From Pseudomonas aylmerensis (GTDB taxonomy: Bacteria > Pseudomonadota > Gammaproteobacteria > Pseudomonadales > Pseudomonadaceae): a stretch of 64,000 nt of DNA. Below the pieces are notes generated by a model. It was not told the DNA's origin. It saw only the letters and a list, made by a program, of their open reading frames with translations, and made no database searches. The stretch lies in the NCBI RefSeq assembly GCF_001702265.1, contig NZ_MAUE01000011.1, positions 1 through 64,000 on the forward strand, written 5' to 3'. The translations under genes and the position numbers were made by a program. Of the stretch, positions 7,941 through 17,900 are shown one piece after another; the first letter of the stretch is position 1; every line of letters starts with the position of its first letter.

Positions 7941-9292
7941 TCTCGCGCCTGTCCCTGGCCAGCCGCCTGGCCTTGCTGTTTGCCGGCTGTACTGCGGTGG
8001 TGTCGCTGCTGGCCGGCGTGCTGTTCAATCATGCCAGCGAAATGCACTTTATCGAGTTGGACCAGCAACTGCTCGACGGCAAACTAGTCGCCTTGCGCAG
8101 TACCTTGCAGGGCGTCGACACGCCGCAGCTGTTTGCCCAGCGCGAAGCGCAACTGCGCACCGAACTCACTCGCCAACCCGACCTGACGCTGCGCATCAGC
8201 GCCGCTGGCCAGCGCTGGTTTGACGGCGCGGCGGGCATGAGCTTGCCCGAGGCACCGGGCTTGCACCGCCTGCAGAACGCCGGCACCGACTACCGCGTGT
8301 ACAACGTGCCACTGGCGCCAAGCCAGCCGGACTCGCCGCAACTGAGCCTGATACTCGACATCACTCACCACCAACACTTCCTGCAGCGCATGCAGCACCT
8401 GATCTGGCTGACCGTCGGCCTCTCGGCCCTGGCCACCGCATTGCTCGGTGCCTGGGCCGCGCGCAGTGGGTTGCGGCCCTTGCGACGCATGGGCGATGTG
8501 GCGGCCAGCGTCTCCGCGCATTCCCTGACCCAGCGCCTGCCCGAGCAGCACATGCCGCCAGAGCTGGCGGAACTGGCCCAGGTCTTCAACGCGATGCTCG
8601 GTCGCCTGGATGACGCGTTCCAGCGCCTTTCGGCGTTCTCCGCCGATATCGCCCACGAACTGCGCACGCCGCTGTCGAACCTGTTGACCCACACCCAGGT
8701 CATCCTCACCCAGCCGCGCCCGCTGGAGGACTACCGCGAGGCGCTGCACAGCAACCTGGAAGAGCTGCAATGGATGGCGCAACTGGTCAACGACATGCTC
8801 TACCTGGCCAAGGCCGACCACGGCTTGCTGGTGCCCACGCGCGAACCGCTGGCGCTGGCGGAGGAAGTCGACGCGTTGCTGGAGTTCTTCACGCTGCTGG
8901 CCGAAGACGCGCAGGTCAGCCTGGTGTGCGCAGGCGCTGCCCATACACGCGGCGATCGCAGCATGCTGCGCCGTGCCTTGTCGAACCTGCTGGATAACGC
9001 ACTGCGGTTTACCCCGGCGGGTGGCGAAGTGCGGGTACGGATGACAGAAGATGCCCGCGGGGTGACGCTGACCGTGGAGAACAGCGGTGAAGGTATTGCA
9101 CCGGCGCTGTTACCGCGCCTGTTTGATCGCTTCTATCGAGTCGACCCGGCGCGCCGTGAAGGCAGCAGCGAGCATGCAGGGCTGGGCCTGGCGATTACCC
9201 AGTCGATCGTGCGAGCGCATGGCGGAAGGATTTATTGTGAGTCGCAGGCGGGGTGGACGCGGTTTGTGATTGAGTTGCCGAAGGAGGATTGA
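7931..9292 (+). CDS. copS: Copper sensor histidine kinase CopS
   Basis: A 453-aa inner-membrane heavy-metal sensor kinase, beginning with GTG ([17 protein letters not shown]) and overlapping copR by ten bases. A first membrane segment (about 12-33) and a second near residues 155-177 flank a periplasmic sensing domain with several histidines. A HAMP linker follows, then the phosphorylation histidine in [15 protein letters not shown] (about residue 242), the N-box [11 protein letters not shown] and a GLGLAI G-box. The reading frame stays open upstream inside copR, but that part is only copR in another frame. The translational overlap ties kinase and regulator levels together. Confidence 0.92.
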   Translation: MQLISRLSLASRLALLFAGCTAVVSLLAGVLFNHASEMHFIELDQQLLDGKLVALRSTLQGVDTPQLFAQREAQLRTELTRQPDLTLRISAAGQRWFDGAAGMSLPEAPGLHRLQNAGTDYRVYNVPLAPSQPDSPQLSLILDITHHQHFLQRMQHLIWLTVGLSALATALLGAWAARSGLRPLRRMGDVAASVSAHSLTQRLPEQHMPPELAELAQVFNAMLGRLDDAFQRLSAFSADIAHELRTPLSNLLTHTQVILTQPRPLEDYREALHSNLEELQWMAQLVNDMLYLAKADHGLLVPTREPLALAEEVDALLEFFTLLAEDAQVSLVCAGAAHTRGDRSMLRRALSNLLDNALRFTPAGGEVRVRMTEDARGVTLTVENSGEGIAPALLPRLFDRFYRVDPARREGSSEHAGLGLAITQSIVRAHGGRIYCESQAGWTRFVIELPKED

Positions 9293-9374
9293 GGCAAGCT
9301 GGCGGACCCTATCGGAGGCAAGCCAGCTTGTGAATACATTCAAATGTGAGAGCTGACTTACCTGCGATCGCGGT
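9285..9374. repeat. Degenerate REP-type palindromes
   Basis: GCAAGCTGGC and GCAAGCCAGCTTG arms, followed by GTGAGAGCTGACTTACC and GCGATCGCGG, resemble decayed versions of the REPIN at 5577-5667. They lie between the convergent copS and lolE ends. Confidence 0.6.
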
Positions 9375-9382
9375 GTTAACGG

Positions 9383-10627
9383 CTACGAATATCTGAGGGC
9401 ATGCGCCGGCTCAATCTTCGCCGCGCGATACGCCGGGTAGATGGTCGCCAAGAAGCTCAACACAAACCCCGCCGAGCAAATCAACAACACATCCCCACCC
9501 TGCAGCTCCGACGGCAGGTTGCTGACAAAATACACATCCGAACTGAAGATATGCTGCCCCGTCACGCGCTCCAGCCAGCCCACCAGCTCACTGACATTCA
9601 GCGCCGCAATCACCCCCAGCACCCCGCCGATCAAGGTGCCGACGATGCCGATCACCGTGCCCTGCACCATGAAGATCGCCATGATCTGCCGAGGCGTGGC
9701 GCCGATGGTGCGCAGGATCGCGATGTCTGCGCCCTTGTCGTTCACCACCATGATCAAGGTCGCGATGATGTTGAACGCGGCCACGGCGACGATCATCAGC
9801 AACAGCAGGCCGATCATGGTCTTTTCCATCTTCATCGCGCTGAACAGGCTGCCCTGGGTGTGGGTCCAGTCATCCGCCTTGTAGGCTGCACCGAGGCTGC
9901 CGGCGATGTCCGTCGAGACCTTGGGCGCTGCGTACAGGTCCTTCACCGCCAGGCGCACGCTCTGCACCTGGTTCGGCTGCCAATGCTGTATCTCGGCAGC
10001 GTCGGCCATATGGATCAGGGCCATGGAGCCATCCAGCTCGGCGCCGACCTTGAAGATGCCGACCACATTCAAGCGCTGCATGCGTGGGGTGATACCGCCC
10101 GGGGCGCTGCTGATTTCCGGCACGATCAGGGTCAGCTTGTCGCCCACACTCAGGCGAAAACGCCGCGCGGTGATTTCACCGACGACTACGCCGAACTCGC
10201 CGGGCTTCAAGTCGTCGAGTTTGCCCTGCACGATGTGCTGGGCCACGATCGACACCTTGCCTTCCTGCGCCGGATCGACGCCGCTGATCTCGATCGGCTG
10301 CATCGCGCCCTTGTAGGAGAACATGCCGTCCATCTGCGTGAACGGAACAGCGGCGGTGACTTCTGGATTTTTCATCGCCGCCGCAGCTACCGGCTGCCAA
10401 TCATCGATCGGGTTCACGCCGACGATGGTCGCGTGGGGCACCATGCCGAGGATGCGCGAGCTCATTTCGCGCTGGAAGCCGTTCATCACCGACAGCACCA
10501 CAATCATTGCCAGCACGCCCAGGGCGAGGCCGATCATCGAGGTCATCGAGATAAACGAAACAAAACGGTTGCGGCGCTTGGCGCGGGTATAGCGCGTGCC
10601 GATGAAAATCGATAACGGTCTGAACAT
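9383..10627 (-). CDS. lolE: Lipoprotein-releasing ABC transporter permease (LolC/LolE family, second copy)
   Basis: A 414-aa inner-membrane permease of the LolCE family with the MacB-type layout: one N-terminal membrane helix (about 25-50), a large periplasmic domain, and three C-terminal helices (the last ends near residue 405). With LolD it extracts outer-membrane lipoproteins from the inner membrane and passes them to LolA. The sequence is a close paralogue of the gene at 11380-12630 (identical MFRP start, same SMIGLALGV and VMNGF segments). Which copy is LolC and which LolE is assigned here only by the enteric gene order. An intrinsic terminator lies between lolD and this gene. Confidence 0.88.
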   Translation of the reverse strand: MFRPLSIFIGTRYTRAKRRNRFVSFISMTSMIGLALGVLAMIVVLSVMNGFQREMSSRILGMVPHATIVGVNPIDDWQPVAAAAMKNPEVTAAVPFTQMDGMFSYKGAMQPIEISGVDPAQEGKVSIVAQHIVQGKLDDLKPGEFGVVVGEITARRFRLSVGDKLTLIVPEISSAPGGITPRMQRLNVVGIFKVGAELDGSMALIHMADAAEIQHWQPNQVQSVRLAVKDLYAAPKVSTDIAGSLGAAYKADDWTHTQGSLFSAMKMEKTMIGLLLLMIVAVAAFNIIATLIMVVNDKGADIAILRTIGATPRQIMAIFMVQGTVIGIVGTLIGGVLGVIAALNVSELVGWLERVTGQHIFSSDVYFVSNLPSELQGGDVLLICSAGFVLSFLATIYPAYRAAKIEPAHALRYS

Positions 10628-10650
10628 TCGCGGGCACCGTTGAAAAAATG

Positions 10651-10677
10651 AAAAAACCCGGCGCTATAGGCACCGGG
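10651..10677 (-). terminator. Intrinsic terminator between lolD and lolE
   Basis: Read on the minus strand, GCCCGGTGCC and GCGCCGGG form an approximately 8-bp stem (one G-U pair) followed by TTTTTT, 24 bases before the lolE start. It may end or attenuate the lolC-lolD transcript. Confidence 0.75.
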
Positions 10678-10688
10678 CTTGAAACGGG

Positions 10689-11372
10689 TCAGATGGCGAC
10701 CAAGTGACCTTCCTGCAGGTGCAGCACACGGTCCATCTGGCGGGCCATGCTCATGTCATGGGTCACCACCAGGAACGCGGTGCGCATCTGGGTGCTCAGT
10801 TCCAGCATCAAGTCCTTGATGCCCTGGGCGGTGTGGGAGTCGAGGTTGCCGGTCGGCTCATCGAGCATCACCAGGCCCGGGTTGTTCACCAGGGCACGGG
10901 CAATCGCGACACGCTGGCGCTCGCCGCCGGACAATTCGGCCGGCTTGTGCTCCAGGCGATGGCCAAGGCCGACGCGCTCCAGCAACGCCTTGGCACGCTC
11001 GCGCGCCTGCGGGATCGCAGTCTTGCCGATCAACAGCGGCATGCACACGTTTTCCAGCGCAGTGAATTCCGGCAACAGGTGGTGAAACTGGTACACAAAG
11101 CCCAGCGAACGGTTGCGCAACTGGCCACGGGCTTTTTCACCCAGGGCCGACAGCTCTTCACCGGCCAGCCAGACGCTGCCCTGGGACGGCGTATCGAGGC
11201 CGCCCAGCAGGTTGAGCAAGGTACTTTTGCCGGAGCCGGAACTGCCGACGATCGCCACGCGCTCGCCCGGATGCAGCTCAAGTTGCAGGTTGGACAGCAC
11301 CACCACCGATTCCGGGCCTTCCTCATAGGATTTGCCCAGGTTGCGGCAGCTCAGGATTGCTTTTTCACTCAT
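10689..11372 (-). CDS. lolD: Lipoprotein-releasing ABC transporter ATPase
   Basis: LolD is the 227-aa cytoplasmic ATPase that powers lipoprotein release by LolC/LolE. Walker [10 protein letters not shown] is at residues 43-51, followed by the Q-loop region [16 protein letters not shown], the signature [15 protein letters not shown], Walker [12 protein letters not shown] and the H-loop VVTHD. The QFHHLL-FTALEN segment is typical of LolD. I chose the ATG of MSEKAIL; another in-frame ATG at 11387 would add five residues and overlap the lolC stop. In either case lolC and lolD are translationally close. Confidence 0.94.
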   Translation of the reverse strand: MSEKAILSCRNLGKSYEEGPESVVVLSNLQLELHPGERVAIVGSSGSGKSTLLNLLGGLDTPSQGSVWLAGEELSALGEKARGQLRNRSLGFVYQFHHLLPEFTALENVCMPLLIGKTAIPQARERAKALLERVGLGHRLEHKPAELSGGERQRVAIARALVNNPGLVMLDEPTGNLDSHTAQGIKDLMLELSTQMRTAFLVVTHDMSMARQMDRVLHLQEGHLVAI

Positions 11373-11379
11373 GCCCGAT

Positions 11380-12630
11380 TCACTCATAACGTAAGGCCTG
11401 TGCTGGCTGGGTACGTGCCGCGCGCCAGGCTGGATACAGGGTGGCAAGGAAGCTCAGGACCAACGCGGCGCCACCCACCATCAGCACGTCCTGGGTTTGC
11501 ACCTGGGACGGCAGGTAATCGATGAAGTAGACGTCGGCGTTGAGAAACTTGTGGCCGATCAGGGTTTCGAGGCCGGCGATCGCCGCACTCACATTCAGTG
11601 CGGCCAGGATTCCCACAGCCGTACCGATCAAGGTGCCGACCACGCCGATCACGGTGCCCTGCACCATGAAAATCGCCATGATCTGCCCCGGCGTGGCGCC
11701 CAGGGTGCGCAGGATAGCGATATCGCCTTTCTTGTCATTCACCACCATCACCAGCGTGGAGATGATGTTGAAGGCGGCGACGGCGACGATCAGCAGCAAC
11801 AGCAGGCCGATCATGGCTTTTTCCATGCGGATGGCCTGGTACAGGTTGCCGTGGGTGCGAGTCCAGTCGCGGGCGTAGTACTGGGATTCGCCCAGGTGCT
11901 GGGCAATTTCCCAGGCGCCGCGCGGGGCGTCGAACAGGTCGTTGAACTTCAGGCGCAGGCCCTGCACCTGGTCCGGCTGCCAGCGGTGCAGGCGCGCCAG
12001 GTCGGTGAGGTTGGTCAGGCCGAGGTAGCCGTCGATCTCGCCGGCGCCGACGTGGAAGGTGCCGACCACGGTGAAGCGCTTCATGCGCGGGAACATCCCG
12101 GCCGGGGTCACGGTGACTTCCGGGGCGACGAAGGTCAGTTTGTCGCCGAGGCCCACGCCGAGCTTCGCCGCGGCCTTGTCACCGATGACGATGCCGAAGC
12201 TGCCGGGCGCGAGGTCGTCGAGTTTGCCCTGCAGCATGAACTTGTCGATGATCGAGACGTTGCGCTCCTGGACCGGGTCGATGGCATTGAGCAGGATTTT
12301 CTGCACCTTGCCGTCATTGGTCAGCAGCCCCTGCATCTGGGTAAAGGGCGCGACGGCCACCACCTTGGGGTTCTGCTTGACCTTGGCGGCCAGGCTTTGC
12401 CAGTCGCTGATGGGCGCATCGCCCTCGATGGTCGCGTGGGGCACCATGCCCAGCACGCGGGTGCGCATCTCATGATCGAAGCCGTTCATCACCGACAACA
12501 CCACGATCATCACGACCACGCCCAAGGCGAGCCCGATCATCGAGGTCAGGGAAATGAACGACACAAAATGATTGCGACGCTTTGCACGGGTATAACGCGT
12601 GCCGATAAATACGAAGAGAGGTCTGAACAT
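11380..12630 (-). CDS. lolC: Lipoprotein-releasing ABC transporter permease (LolC/LolE family, first copy)
   Basis: A 416-aa LolCE-family permease with the same architecture as its paralogue at 9383-10627: an N-terminal helix after [20 protein letters not shown], a periplasmic domain with the VPHATIEG and GKLDDLAPG segments, and three C-terminal helices with the [18 protein letters not shown] cytoplasmic loop that couples to the ATPase. It is first in the lol cluster, with lolD starting within a few bases of its stop. The two permeases are expected to act as a heterodimer. The LolC label follows gene order only. Confidence 0.88.
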   Translation of the reverse strand: MFRPLFVFIGTRYTRAKRRNHFVSFISLTSMIGLALGVVVMIVVLSVMNGFDHEMRTRVLGMVPHATIEGDAPISDWQSLAAKVKQNPKVVAVAPFTQMQGLLTNDGKVQKILLNAIDPVQERNVSIIDKFMLQGKLDDLAPGSFGIVIGDKAAAKLGVGLGDKLTFVAPEVTVTPAGMFPRMKRFTVVGTFHVGAGEIDGYLGLTNLTDLARLHRWQPDQVQGLRLKFNDLFDAPRGAWEIAQHLGESQYYARDWTRTHGNLYQAIRMEKAMIGLLLLLIVAVAAFNIISTLVMVVNDKKGDIAILRTLGATPGQIMAIFMVQGTVIGVVGTLIGTAVGILAALNVSAAIAGLETLIGHKFLNADVYFIDYLPSQVQTQDVLMVGGAALVLSFLATLYPAWRAARTQPAQALRYE

Positions 12631-12724
12631 GTCGGGGCTTGTTCGGAGGAAAAGAAGACGTCCCGGTGGCGGGGTCTGGTAAGCAGCTTTACACTCAGAC
12701 CATTACCGTTACCTGGGGTTCGCC

Positions 12725-13309
12725 ATGTCGACATTAGATGAAGAAGAGCGCCGCGAATACTACCGTATCGACGACATGATCGCACTTCAAATCAAAAGCC
12801 TGTCTGCCCCCGAAGCGGCGAGCAAAGAAGTGTTGCTGGATGATTCCCCGCTGTTCAATCTGCTCAGTGAACTGCACCTGAGCGAGTTCGAAGCCCAGCA
12901 CCTGTTACGCCAGCTCAGCGAGAAAGACCGCACCCTCGCCGCCTTCCTGCGCGTGCAGAACAAACGCCTGGACCTGCTCAGCCAGATCATGGCGCGCGGC
13001 CTGCTGGATGAAGTCGGCGCGCCGCAGCCGGTGATCATTTCCGAAGGCGGCATCGACTTCCAGCACCCCACGCCCCTGCCGACCGGCGCGCACCTGGCGG
13101 TCAAGCTGGTGCTGATGCCCCAGGCGCTCGGCCTGTTGCTGCGCGCGCGGGTCACCCACTGCGATCCCAAGGGCGCAGGTTTTGATGTGGGCACGGAATT
13201 CGAATCCATGACCGATGCCCAACGCCAGCTGCTCGCGCGCTATATCCTGCAGAAACAAGCCCAGGAACGGCGCCTGGCGCGGGAACAGAGCGACGCCCAA
13301 GACACCTGA
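12725..13309 (+). CDS. PilZ-domain protein (second in window)
   Basis: A 194-aa protein of the kind found beside lolCDE in Pseudomonas. The first c-di-GMP motif is present near the N-terminus (R10-x-x-x-R14 in RREYYR), followed by an inserted helical region (about 45-95) and a PilZ barrel. The second motif is altered: ISEGGIDF stands where DxSxxG is expected. An extra helical segment lies at the C-terminus. It may bind c-di-GMP weakly or differently from the single-domain PilZ protein at 3318. It starts 95 bases from lolC, divergently, and is followed by gdpD. Confidence 0.82.
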   Translation: MSTLDEEERREYYRIDDMIALQIKSLSAPEAASKEVLLDDSPLFNLLSELHLSEFEAQHLLRQLSEKDRTLAAFLRVQNKRLDLLSQIMARGLLDEVGAPQPVIISEGGIDFQHPTPLPTGAHLAVKLVLMPQALGLLLRARVTHCDPKGAGFDVGTEFESMTDAQRQLLARYILQKQAQERRLAREQSDAQDT

Positions 13310-13352
13310 ATTCGTATCACCCCGCCAGCAGACCTGGCGCATAGGAGCAACT

Positions 13353-14075
13353 GTGACCCTGATTTACGGCCACCGCGGTGCCAAAGGCGAAGCACCGGAA
13401 AACACCCTGACCAGCTTCCAGGAGTGCCTCAAGCACGGTGTACGCCGCTGCGAACTGGATTTGCACCTGTCCATGGACGGCGAGCTGATGGTCATCCACG
13501 ACCCGACGCTCAAGCGCACCACTGACCGGCGCGGCAAGGTCGTCGAGTATTCGGCGGCGGACCTGGTGAAGATGGACGCGCGCAAAGGCGGCCCCGGCTG
13601 GGTCAAGCCGTGCCCGATCCCACGCCTGGAAGAGCTGTTCGAGCAGTGCGACTTCGATCACTGGCAACTGGAAGTCAAAAGTGCCTCGCGCACCCGCGCC
13701 GCAACCACCGTACTGGCCATCCGCGAAATGGCGGTGCGCTTTGGCCTGATGGACAAGGTCACCGTGACCTCAAGCTCGCGGGAAGTGCTGAAGGCAGCGG
13801 TTGAACTGACCCCGGACCTGTCACGCGGCCTGGTCGCCGAATACGCCTGGCTCGACCCGCTGAAGGTCGCGCAGAACTATGGTTGTGAGTTTCTGGCATT
13901 GAACTGGACGTTGTGCACCCCTGAGCGTCTGGAAAAAGCCCAGCGCCAGGGCTTGCACGTGTCCGTGTGGACAGTCAACGAACCCGCGCTGATGCGCAGG
14001 CTCGCCGACTTCGGCGTAGATAGCCTGATTACAGACTTTCCCGGTTTGGCCACTGCCACCCTCGAGAATTACTGA
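13353..14075 (+). CDS. Glycerophosphodiester phosphodiesterase
   Basis: A 240-aa cytoplasmic-type GDPD (UgpQ-like) that releases sn-glycerol-3-phosphate from phospholipid head-group diesters. It starts at GTG with TAGGAG six bases before. Catalytic motifs are present: HRGAKGEAPENT at the N-terminus, ELDLHLSMDGELMVIHDPTL, and LNW/VWTVN in the last third of the barrel. There is no signal peptide, unlike periplasmic GlpQ. It lies 43 bases downstream of the PilZ gene and may share its transcript. It is convergent with sthA. Confidence 0.9.
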   Translation: MTLIYGHRGAKGEAPENTLTSFQECLKHGVRRCELDLHLSMDGELMVIHDPTLKRTTDRRGKVVEYSAADLVKMDARKGGPGWVKPCPIPRLEELFEQCDFDHWQLEVKSASRTRAATTVLAIREMAVRFGLMDKVTVTSSSREVLKAAVELTPDLSRGLVAEYAWLDPLKVAQNYGCEFLALNWTLCTPERLEKAQRQGLHVSVWTVNEPALMRRLADFGVDSLITDFPGLATATLENY

Positions 14076-14086
14076 AATCGGTCTCC

Positions 14087-14111
14087 CCGGCCGGCTCAGG
14101 CCACCGGCCGG
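14087..14111. terminator. GC-rich hairpin between gdpD and sthA
   Basis: Two CCGGCCGG octamers (14087-14094 and 14104-14111) can form a strong stem between the convergent genes. There is no T-run on either side, so termination is uncertain. Confidence 0.35.
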
Positions 14112-14117
14112 AGCCGC

Positions 14118-15512
14118 TCAAAAAAGCCGGTTGAGGCCGTCGTAGGCCGCTACCCGATAGGCTTCGGCCATGGTCGGGTAGTTGAACGTGGTGTTGACGA
14201 AATACTTGAGGGTATTGAGTTCACCCGGCTGGTTCATGATGGCCTGGCCGATGTGGACGATCTCCGACGCCTGATAGCCGAAGCAGTGCACGCCGAGCAC
14301 CTCAAGGGTCTCGCGGTGGAACAGGATCTTCAGCATGCCTTGCGGCTCACCGGCGATCTGCGCACGCGCCATGCTCTTGAAGAACGCCTTGCCCACTTCG
14401 TAAGGCACCTTGGCCTTGGTCAGCTCATGTTCGTTCTTGCCGATCGAGCTGATCTCGGGAATCGTGTAGATCCCGGTCGGCACATCGTTCACATAACGCC
14501 AGCTGCCATTGTCGACGATGCTGCCAGCGGCCGAACGGCCCTGGTCGTGCGCGGCACTGGCCAGGCTTGGCCAGCCGATCACGTCACCGGCGCCATAGAT
14601 GTTCGCCACGCAGGTGCGGTAGTTCTCGTCCACCTCGATCTGGCCACGGCTGTTGACCTTGACCCCGATGTTTTCCATGCCCAGCTTGTCGGTGTTGCCG
14701 GTACGGCCGTTGCACCACAGCAAGGCGTCGGCCTTGATCTTCTTGCCGGACTTGAGGTGCAGGATCACCCCGTTGTCCAGGCCTTCGACCCGCTCGTACT
14801 CTTCGTTGTGACGCACAGTGATGTTGTTGTTGCTGAAGTGGTAGCTCAACGCCTGGGAAATTTCCGAGTCGAGGAAGCTCAGCAGTTGGTCGCGGTTGTC
14901 GACCAGCTCTACCAGTACACCCAGGCCGCTGAAGATCGAGGCGTATTCACAGCCGATCACGCCGGCGCCGTAGATGATCAATTTGCGCGGGGTGTGGCCC
15001 AGGCTGAGGATGGTGTCGCTATCGTAGATACGCGGGTGGTGGAAATCGATATCCGCCGGGCGATACGGACGCGAACCGGTGGCGATGATGATGTGCTTGG
15101 CCACCAGCTTCTCGACCACGCCGTTGGGGCATACCACCTCGATGGTTTGCTCGTCGGCGAAGCTGCCGGTACCGAAGAACAGGTCGACACGGTTGCGGGC
15201 GTAGTAACCGGTGCGCGAAGCCACTTGCTTGGAGATCACCTTCTCGGCGCTTTTCAGCACGTCCGGGAACGAGAACCAGCGCGGCTCACCAATCGCCCGG
15301 AACATCGGGTTGGTGTTGAACTGCATGATCTGGCGCACCGAGTGACGCAAGGCCTTGGACGGGATGGTACCCAGGTGGGTGCAGTTACCGCCGACCTGGC
15401 GACGGCTATCGACCATCGCCACCTTGCGCCCTGCCTTCGCGGCGTTCATCGCCGCACCTTCTCCAGCCGGGCCGGAACCCAGTACCACCACGTCGTAGTT
15501 GTAGACAGCCAT
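14118..15512 (-). CDS. sthA: Soluble pyridine nucleotide transhydrogenase
   Basis: A 464-aa cytoplasmic flavoprotein that interconverts NADPH and NADH. The FAD-binding [17 protein letters not shown] motif is at the N-terminus. The redox-loop position reads [13 protein letters not shown], with only one cysteine, the mark that separates SthA from dihydrolipoamide dehydrogenases. The NAD(P)-binding [13 protein letters not shown] motif is near residue 185, and a dimerisation domain closes the protein. The length is standard for the family. It is monocistronic, with ACTCCT (AGGAGT on the coding strand) just before the start. Confidence 0.96.
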   Translation of the reverse strand: MAVYNYDVVVLGSGPAGEGAAMNAAKAGRKVAMVDSRRQVGGNCTHLGTIPSKALRHSVRQIMQFNTNPMFRAIGEPRWFSFPDVLKSAEKVISKQVASRTGYYARNRVDLFFGTGSFADEQTIEVVCPNGVVEKLVAKHIIIATGSRPYRPADIDFHHPRIYDSDTILSLGHTPRKLIIYGAGVIGCEYASIFSGLGVLVELVDNRDQLLSFLDSEISQALSYHFSNNNITVRHNEEYERVEGLDNGVILHLKSGKKIKADALLWCNGRTGNTDKLGMENIGVKVNSRGQIEVDENYRTCVANIYGAGDVIGWPSLASAAHDQGRSAAGSIVDNGSWRYVNDVPTGIYTIPEISSIGKNEHELTKAKVPYEVGKAFFKSMARAQIAGEPQGMLKILFHRETLEVLGVHCFGYQASEIVHIGQAIMNQPGELNTLKYFVNTTFNYPTMAEAYRVAAYDGLNRLF

Positions 15513-15746
15513 GCGTACTCCTCAGAACAGGCCAGGCGCACGGTTGAACGCCTGGCTAAATCATGCCGCGGCCAGCGGTCATGAAGGACAATTTGGCTCA
15601 AGTGTGTGAACCGGGGCACAGTCTATATAAGGCTCAACGCCGCGCACATTAACCCTTGGTCGCGTCGTAGGCCAGTCTTGCCTTTACTACAGAAACACGA
15701 AACAGGCATTACACTGCTGGCACGCACCTTTACAGGACGAGCCATT

Positions 15747-16280
15747 ATGCGGCATGTCGTTTTCTGTTTAATGATGATTTTTTCGCTGGCGGCGCAGGCG
15801 AGTGAGGCGGATCGGCTCCGGCAAGCCGATTTTCCGCTGCAATCCCATGAACTGGCGCTGAAAAACCAGGCGGTGCTTACCTACCTGTGGGCGGATGTCT
15901 ACACGGCGGCGCTGTATGCCCCGTCCGACCTGAGCGCCAAGGAGGCCTGGTCGCAACAAAAAGCGTTGCGCCTGACGCTGTATTACTTTCGCGACATCGA
16001 CCGCAACGACGTGATCAAAGCCGCCACTGCCACGCTGCAGCGCCAGCAGGCCAGCGCCCGACTGAAGCCCGAGATAGACAAACTGCACGCCAGTTTTCGC
16101 GATATCCGCAGCGGCGACCGGTATGCCCTGGATTTTCGTCCGGGGCGAGGCTTGAACCTGGAGATCAATGGGCAGGTAGTGTTCAGCAGTGGCAATGATG
16201 AGCTGGCGAGGGCTTACCTGAGCCTCTGGCTGGCGCCCAATGGGCTGTCCGAACGCTTGCGTACCCAGTTGCTCAATTGA
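15747..16280 (+). CDS. Exported chalcone-isomerase-like domain protein
   Basis: A 177-aa protein with a short signal peptide (MRHVVFCLMMIFSLAAQA, then SEAD) and a chalcone-isomerase-like fold, recognised from the LYAPSDLSAKEAW and LRLTLYYFRDIDRNDVIKA segments. Bacterial members of this family are periplasmic and have no demonstrated chalcone isomerase activity; the true role is unknown. AGGA lies ten bases before the ATG. A REPIN directly follows the gene and probably ends the transcript. Confidence 0.75.
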   Translation: MRHVVFCLMMIFSLAAQASEADRLRQADFPLQSHELALKNQAVLTYLWADVYTAALYAPSDLSAKEAWSQQKALRLTLYYFRDIDRNDVIKAATATLQRQQASARLKPEIDKLHASFRDIRSGDRYALDFRPGRGLNLEINGQVVFSSGNDELARAYLSLWLAPNGLSERLRTQLLN

Positions 16281-16308
16281 GGATTTGCGCTGGCTGAACG
16301 ACCGCCTT

Positions 16309-16386
16309 CGCGAGCAAGCCCGCTCCCACATTTGACCGCGCGCGCCTGAAGACACCCGGTCGAATGTGGGAGCGGGCTTGCTCGCG
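16309..16386. repeat. REPIN
   Basis: CGCGAGCAAGCCCGCTCCCA on the left is the exact reverse complement of the right arm TGGGAGCGGGCTTGCTCGCG, separated by a GC-rich spacer. It sits between the convergent chalcone-isomerase-like gene and gap. Confidence 0.93.
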
Positions 16387-16404
16387 AAGAGGCCCTCACA
16401 GGCA

Positions 16405-16436
16405 CAAAAAAGCCCCGAACCAGTCGGGGCTTTTTC
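16405..16436 (-). terminator. Intrinsic terminator after gap
   Basis: GCCCCGA and TCGGGGC form a 7-bp stem around ACCAG, with an A-run on one side (T-run for the minus-strand gap transcript) and five T on the other, so it may also act bidirectionally. Confidence 0.85.
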
Positions 16437-16451
16437 ACTCATCGCATAGGC

Positions 16452-17900
16452 TTAGCGCGGGAATGCAGGCGGGTTGACCCCAGCCATGTCTTCCATCACG
16501 CGAACCACTTGGCAGCTGTAGCCGAACTCGTTGTCGTACCACACGTACAGCACAACGCGGTTGTCCTGGATAATGGTCGCTTCCGCGTCCACCACACCGG
16601 CGTGGCGCGAGCCGACGAAGTCGGTGGACACCACTTCCTGCGAATTGACGAAGTCGATCTGCTTATGCAGGTCGGAGTGCAGCGCCATGTAGCGCAGGTA
16701 CTCGTTCATCTCTTCACGGGTGGCGGCTTTCTCAAGGTTCAGGTTGAGAATCGCCATCGACACGTTCGGCGTCGGCACACGGATCGCGTTACCGGTCAGC
16801 TTGCCGGCCAGCTCAGGCAGGGCCTTGGCAGCAGCGGTGGCAGCACCGGTCTCGGTGATCACCATGTTCAACGCGGCGCTACGGCCACGGCGATCGCCCT
16901 TGTGGAAGTTGTCGATCAGGTTCTGGTCGTTGGTGTACGAGTGAACGGTTTCGACGTGACCGTTGACGATGCCGAACTTGTCGTTCACAGCCTTCAGCAC
17001 CGGCACGATGGCGTTGGTGGTGCAGGAAGCGGCGGACACGATCTTGTCGTCAGCGGTGATTTCAGCGTGGTTGATGCCGTGAACGATATTCTTCAGCTTG
17101 CCCTTGCCCGGAGCGGTCAGGACAACGCGATCGATACCCGGGCAGGCCAGGTGCTGGCCCAGGCCCTCGGCATCACGCCAGACACCGGTGTTGTCCACCA
17201 GCAGGGCGTCCTTGATGCCGTACTGGGTGTAATCCACCTCGGACGGGTTCTTCGCGTAGATCACCTGGATCAGGTTACCGTTGGCGGTGATGGTGTTGTT
17301 TTCTTCGTCGATGACGATGGTGCCGTTGAACGGACCGTGTACCGAATCACGACGCAACAGGCTTGCGCGCTTGGTCAGGTCGTTCTCGGCGCCTTTGCGC
17401 ACGACGATGGCACGCAGGCGCAGGCCGTCGCCGCCACCGGTTTTTTCGATCAGGATGCGCGCCAGCAGGCGGCCGATACGACCGAAGCCGTACAGCACGA
17501 CGTCGGTGCCTTTGCGGGCTGCGGCGTTTTGCTGGCCAACCACTTCGGCCATTTCTTCACGCACGAACTGCTCGGCGCTGCGGCCGGCACCTTCCTTGCG
17601 GAATTTATAGGCCAGCTTGCCCAGGTCTACCGAAGCCGCGCCGAGCTTGAGCTCGCTCATGGCCTTGAGCAGGGGGAATGTTTCGTGGACGGAGAGTTCG
17701 CTGTCGTCGGCAGAGCGATGGCGAGCAAAGCGATGCGCCTTGAGAATCGCGATGACTGATTGGTTGATCAGGCTGCGGCCATAGATCGAGCTCACCACAT
17801 TGTTATTGCGGTACAGCTGACCGATAAGCGGAATCATCGCTTCAGCGAGTGCTTCACGGTCGATCCATTCACCAAGACACTGGTCGGGCTTCTGAGTCAC
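16452..17900 (-). CDS. Glyceraldehyde-3-phosphate dehydrogenase, long form
   Basis: A 482-aa GAPDH with a normal catalytic core after about 125 extra N-terminal residues. The NAD-binding GFGRIGRLLARIL begins near residue 130, the catalytic cysteine is in SAASCTTNAIVP, and the C-terminus has the YDNEFGYSCQVVR signature. The GTG start is chosen because GGAAGG lies six bases before it; an in-frame ATG five codons upstream lacks any ribosome site. This long type exists alongside an ordinary gapA in Pseudomonas. The extension is helical and charged, and I do not know its role. The gene is divergent from mfd. Confidence 0.9.
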   Translation of the reverse strand: MTQKPDQCLGEWIDREALAEAMIPLIGQLYRNNNVVSSIYGRSLINQSVIAILKAHRFARHRSADDSELSVHETFPLLKAMSELKLGAASVDLGKLAYKFRKEGAGRSAEQFVREEMAEVVGQQNAAARKGTDVVLYGFGRIGRLLARILIEKTGGGDGLRLRAIVVRKGAENDLTKRASLLRRDSVHGPFNGTIVIDEENNTITANGNLIQVIYAKNPSEVDYTQYGIKDALLVDNTGVWRDAEGLGQHLACPGIDRVVLTAPGKGKLKNIVHGINHAEITADDKIVSAASCTTNAIVPVLKAVNDKFGIVNGHVETVHSYTNDQNLIDNFHKGDRRGRSAALNMVITETGAATAAAKALPELAGKLTGNAIRVPTPNVSMAILNLNLEKAATREEMNEYLRYMALHSDLHKQIDFVNSQEVVSTDFVGSRHAGVVDAEATIIQDNRVVLYVWYDNEFGYSCQVVRVMEDMAGVNPPAFPR

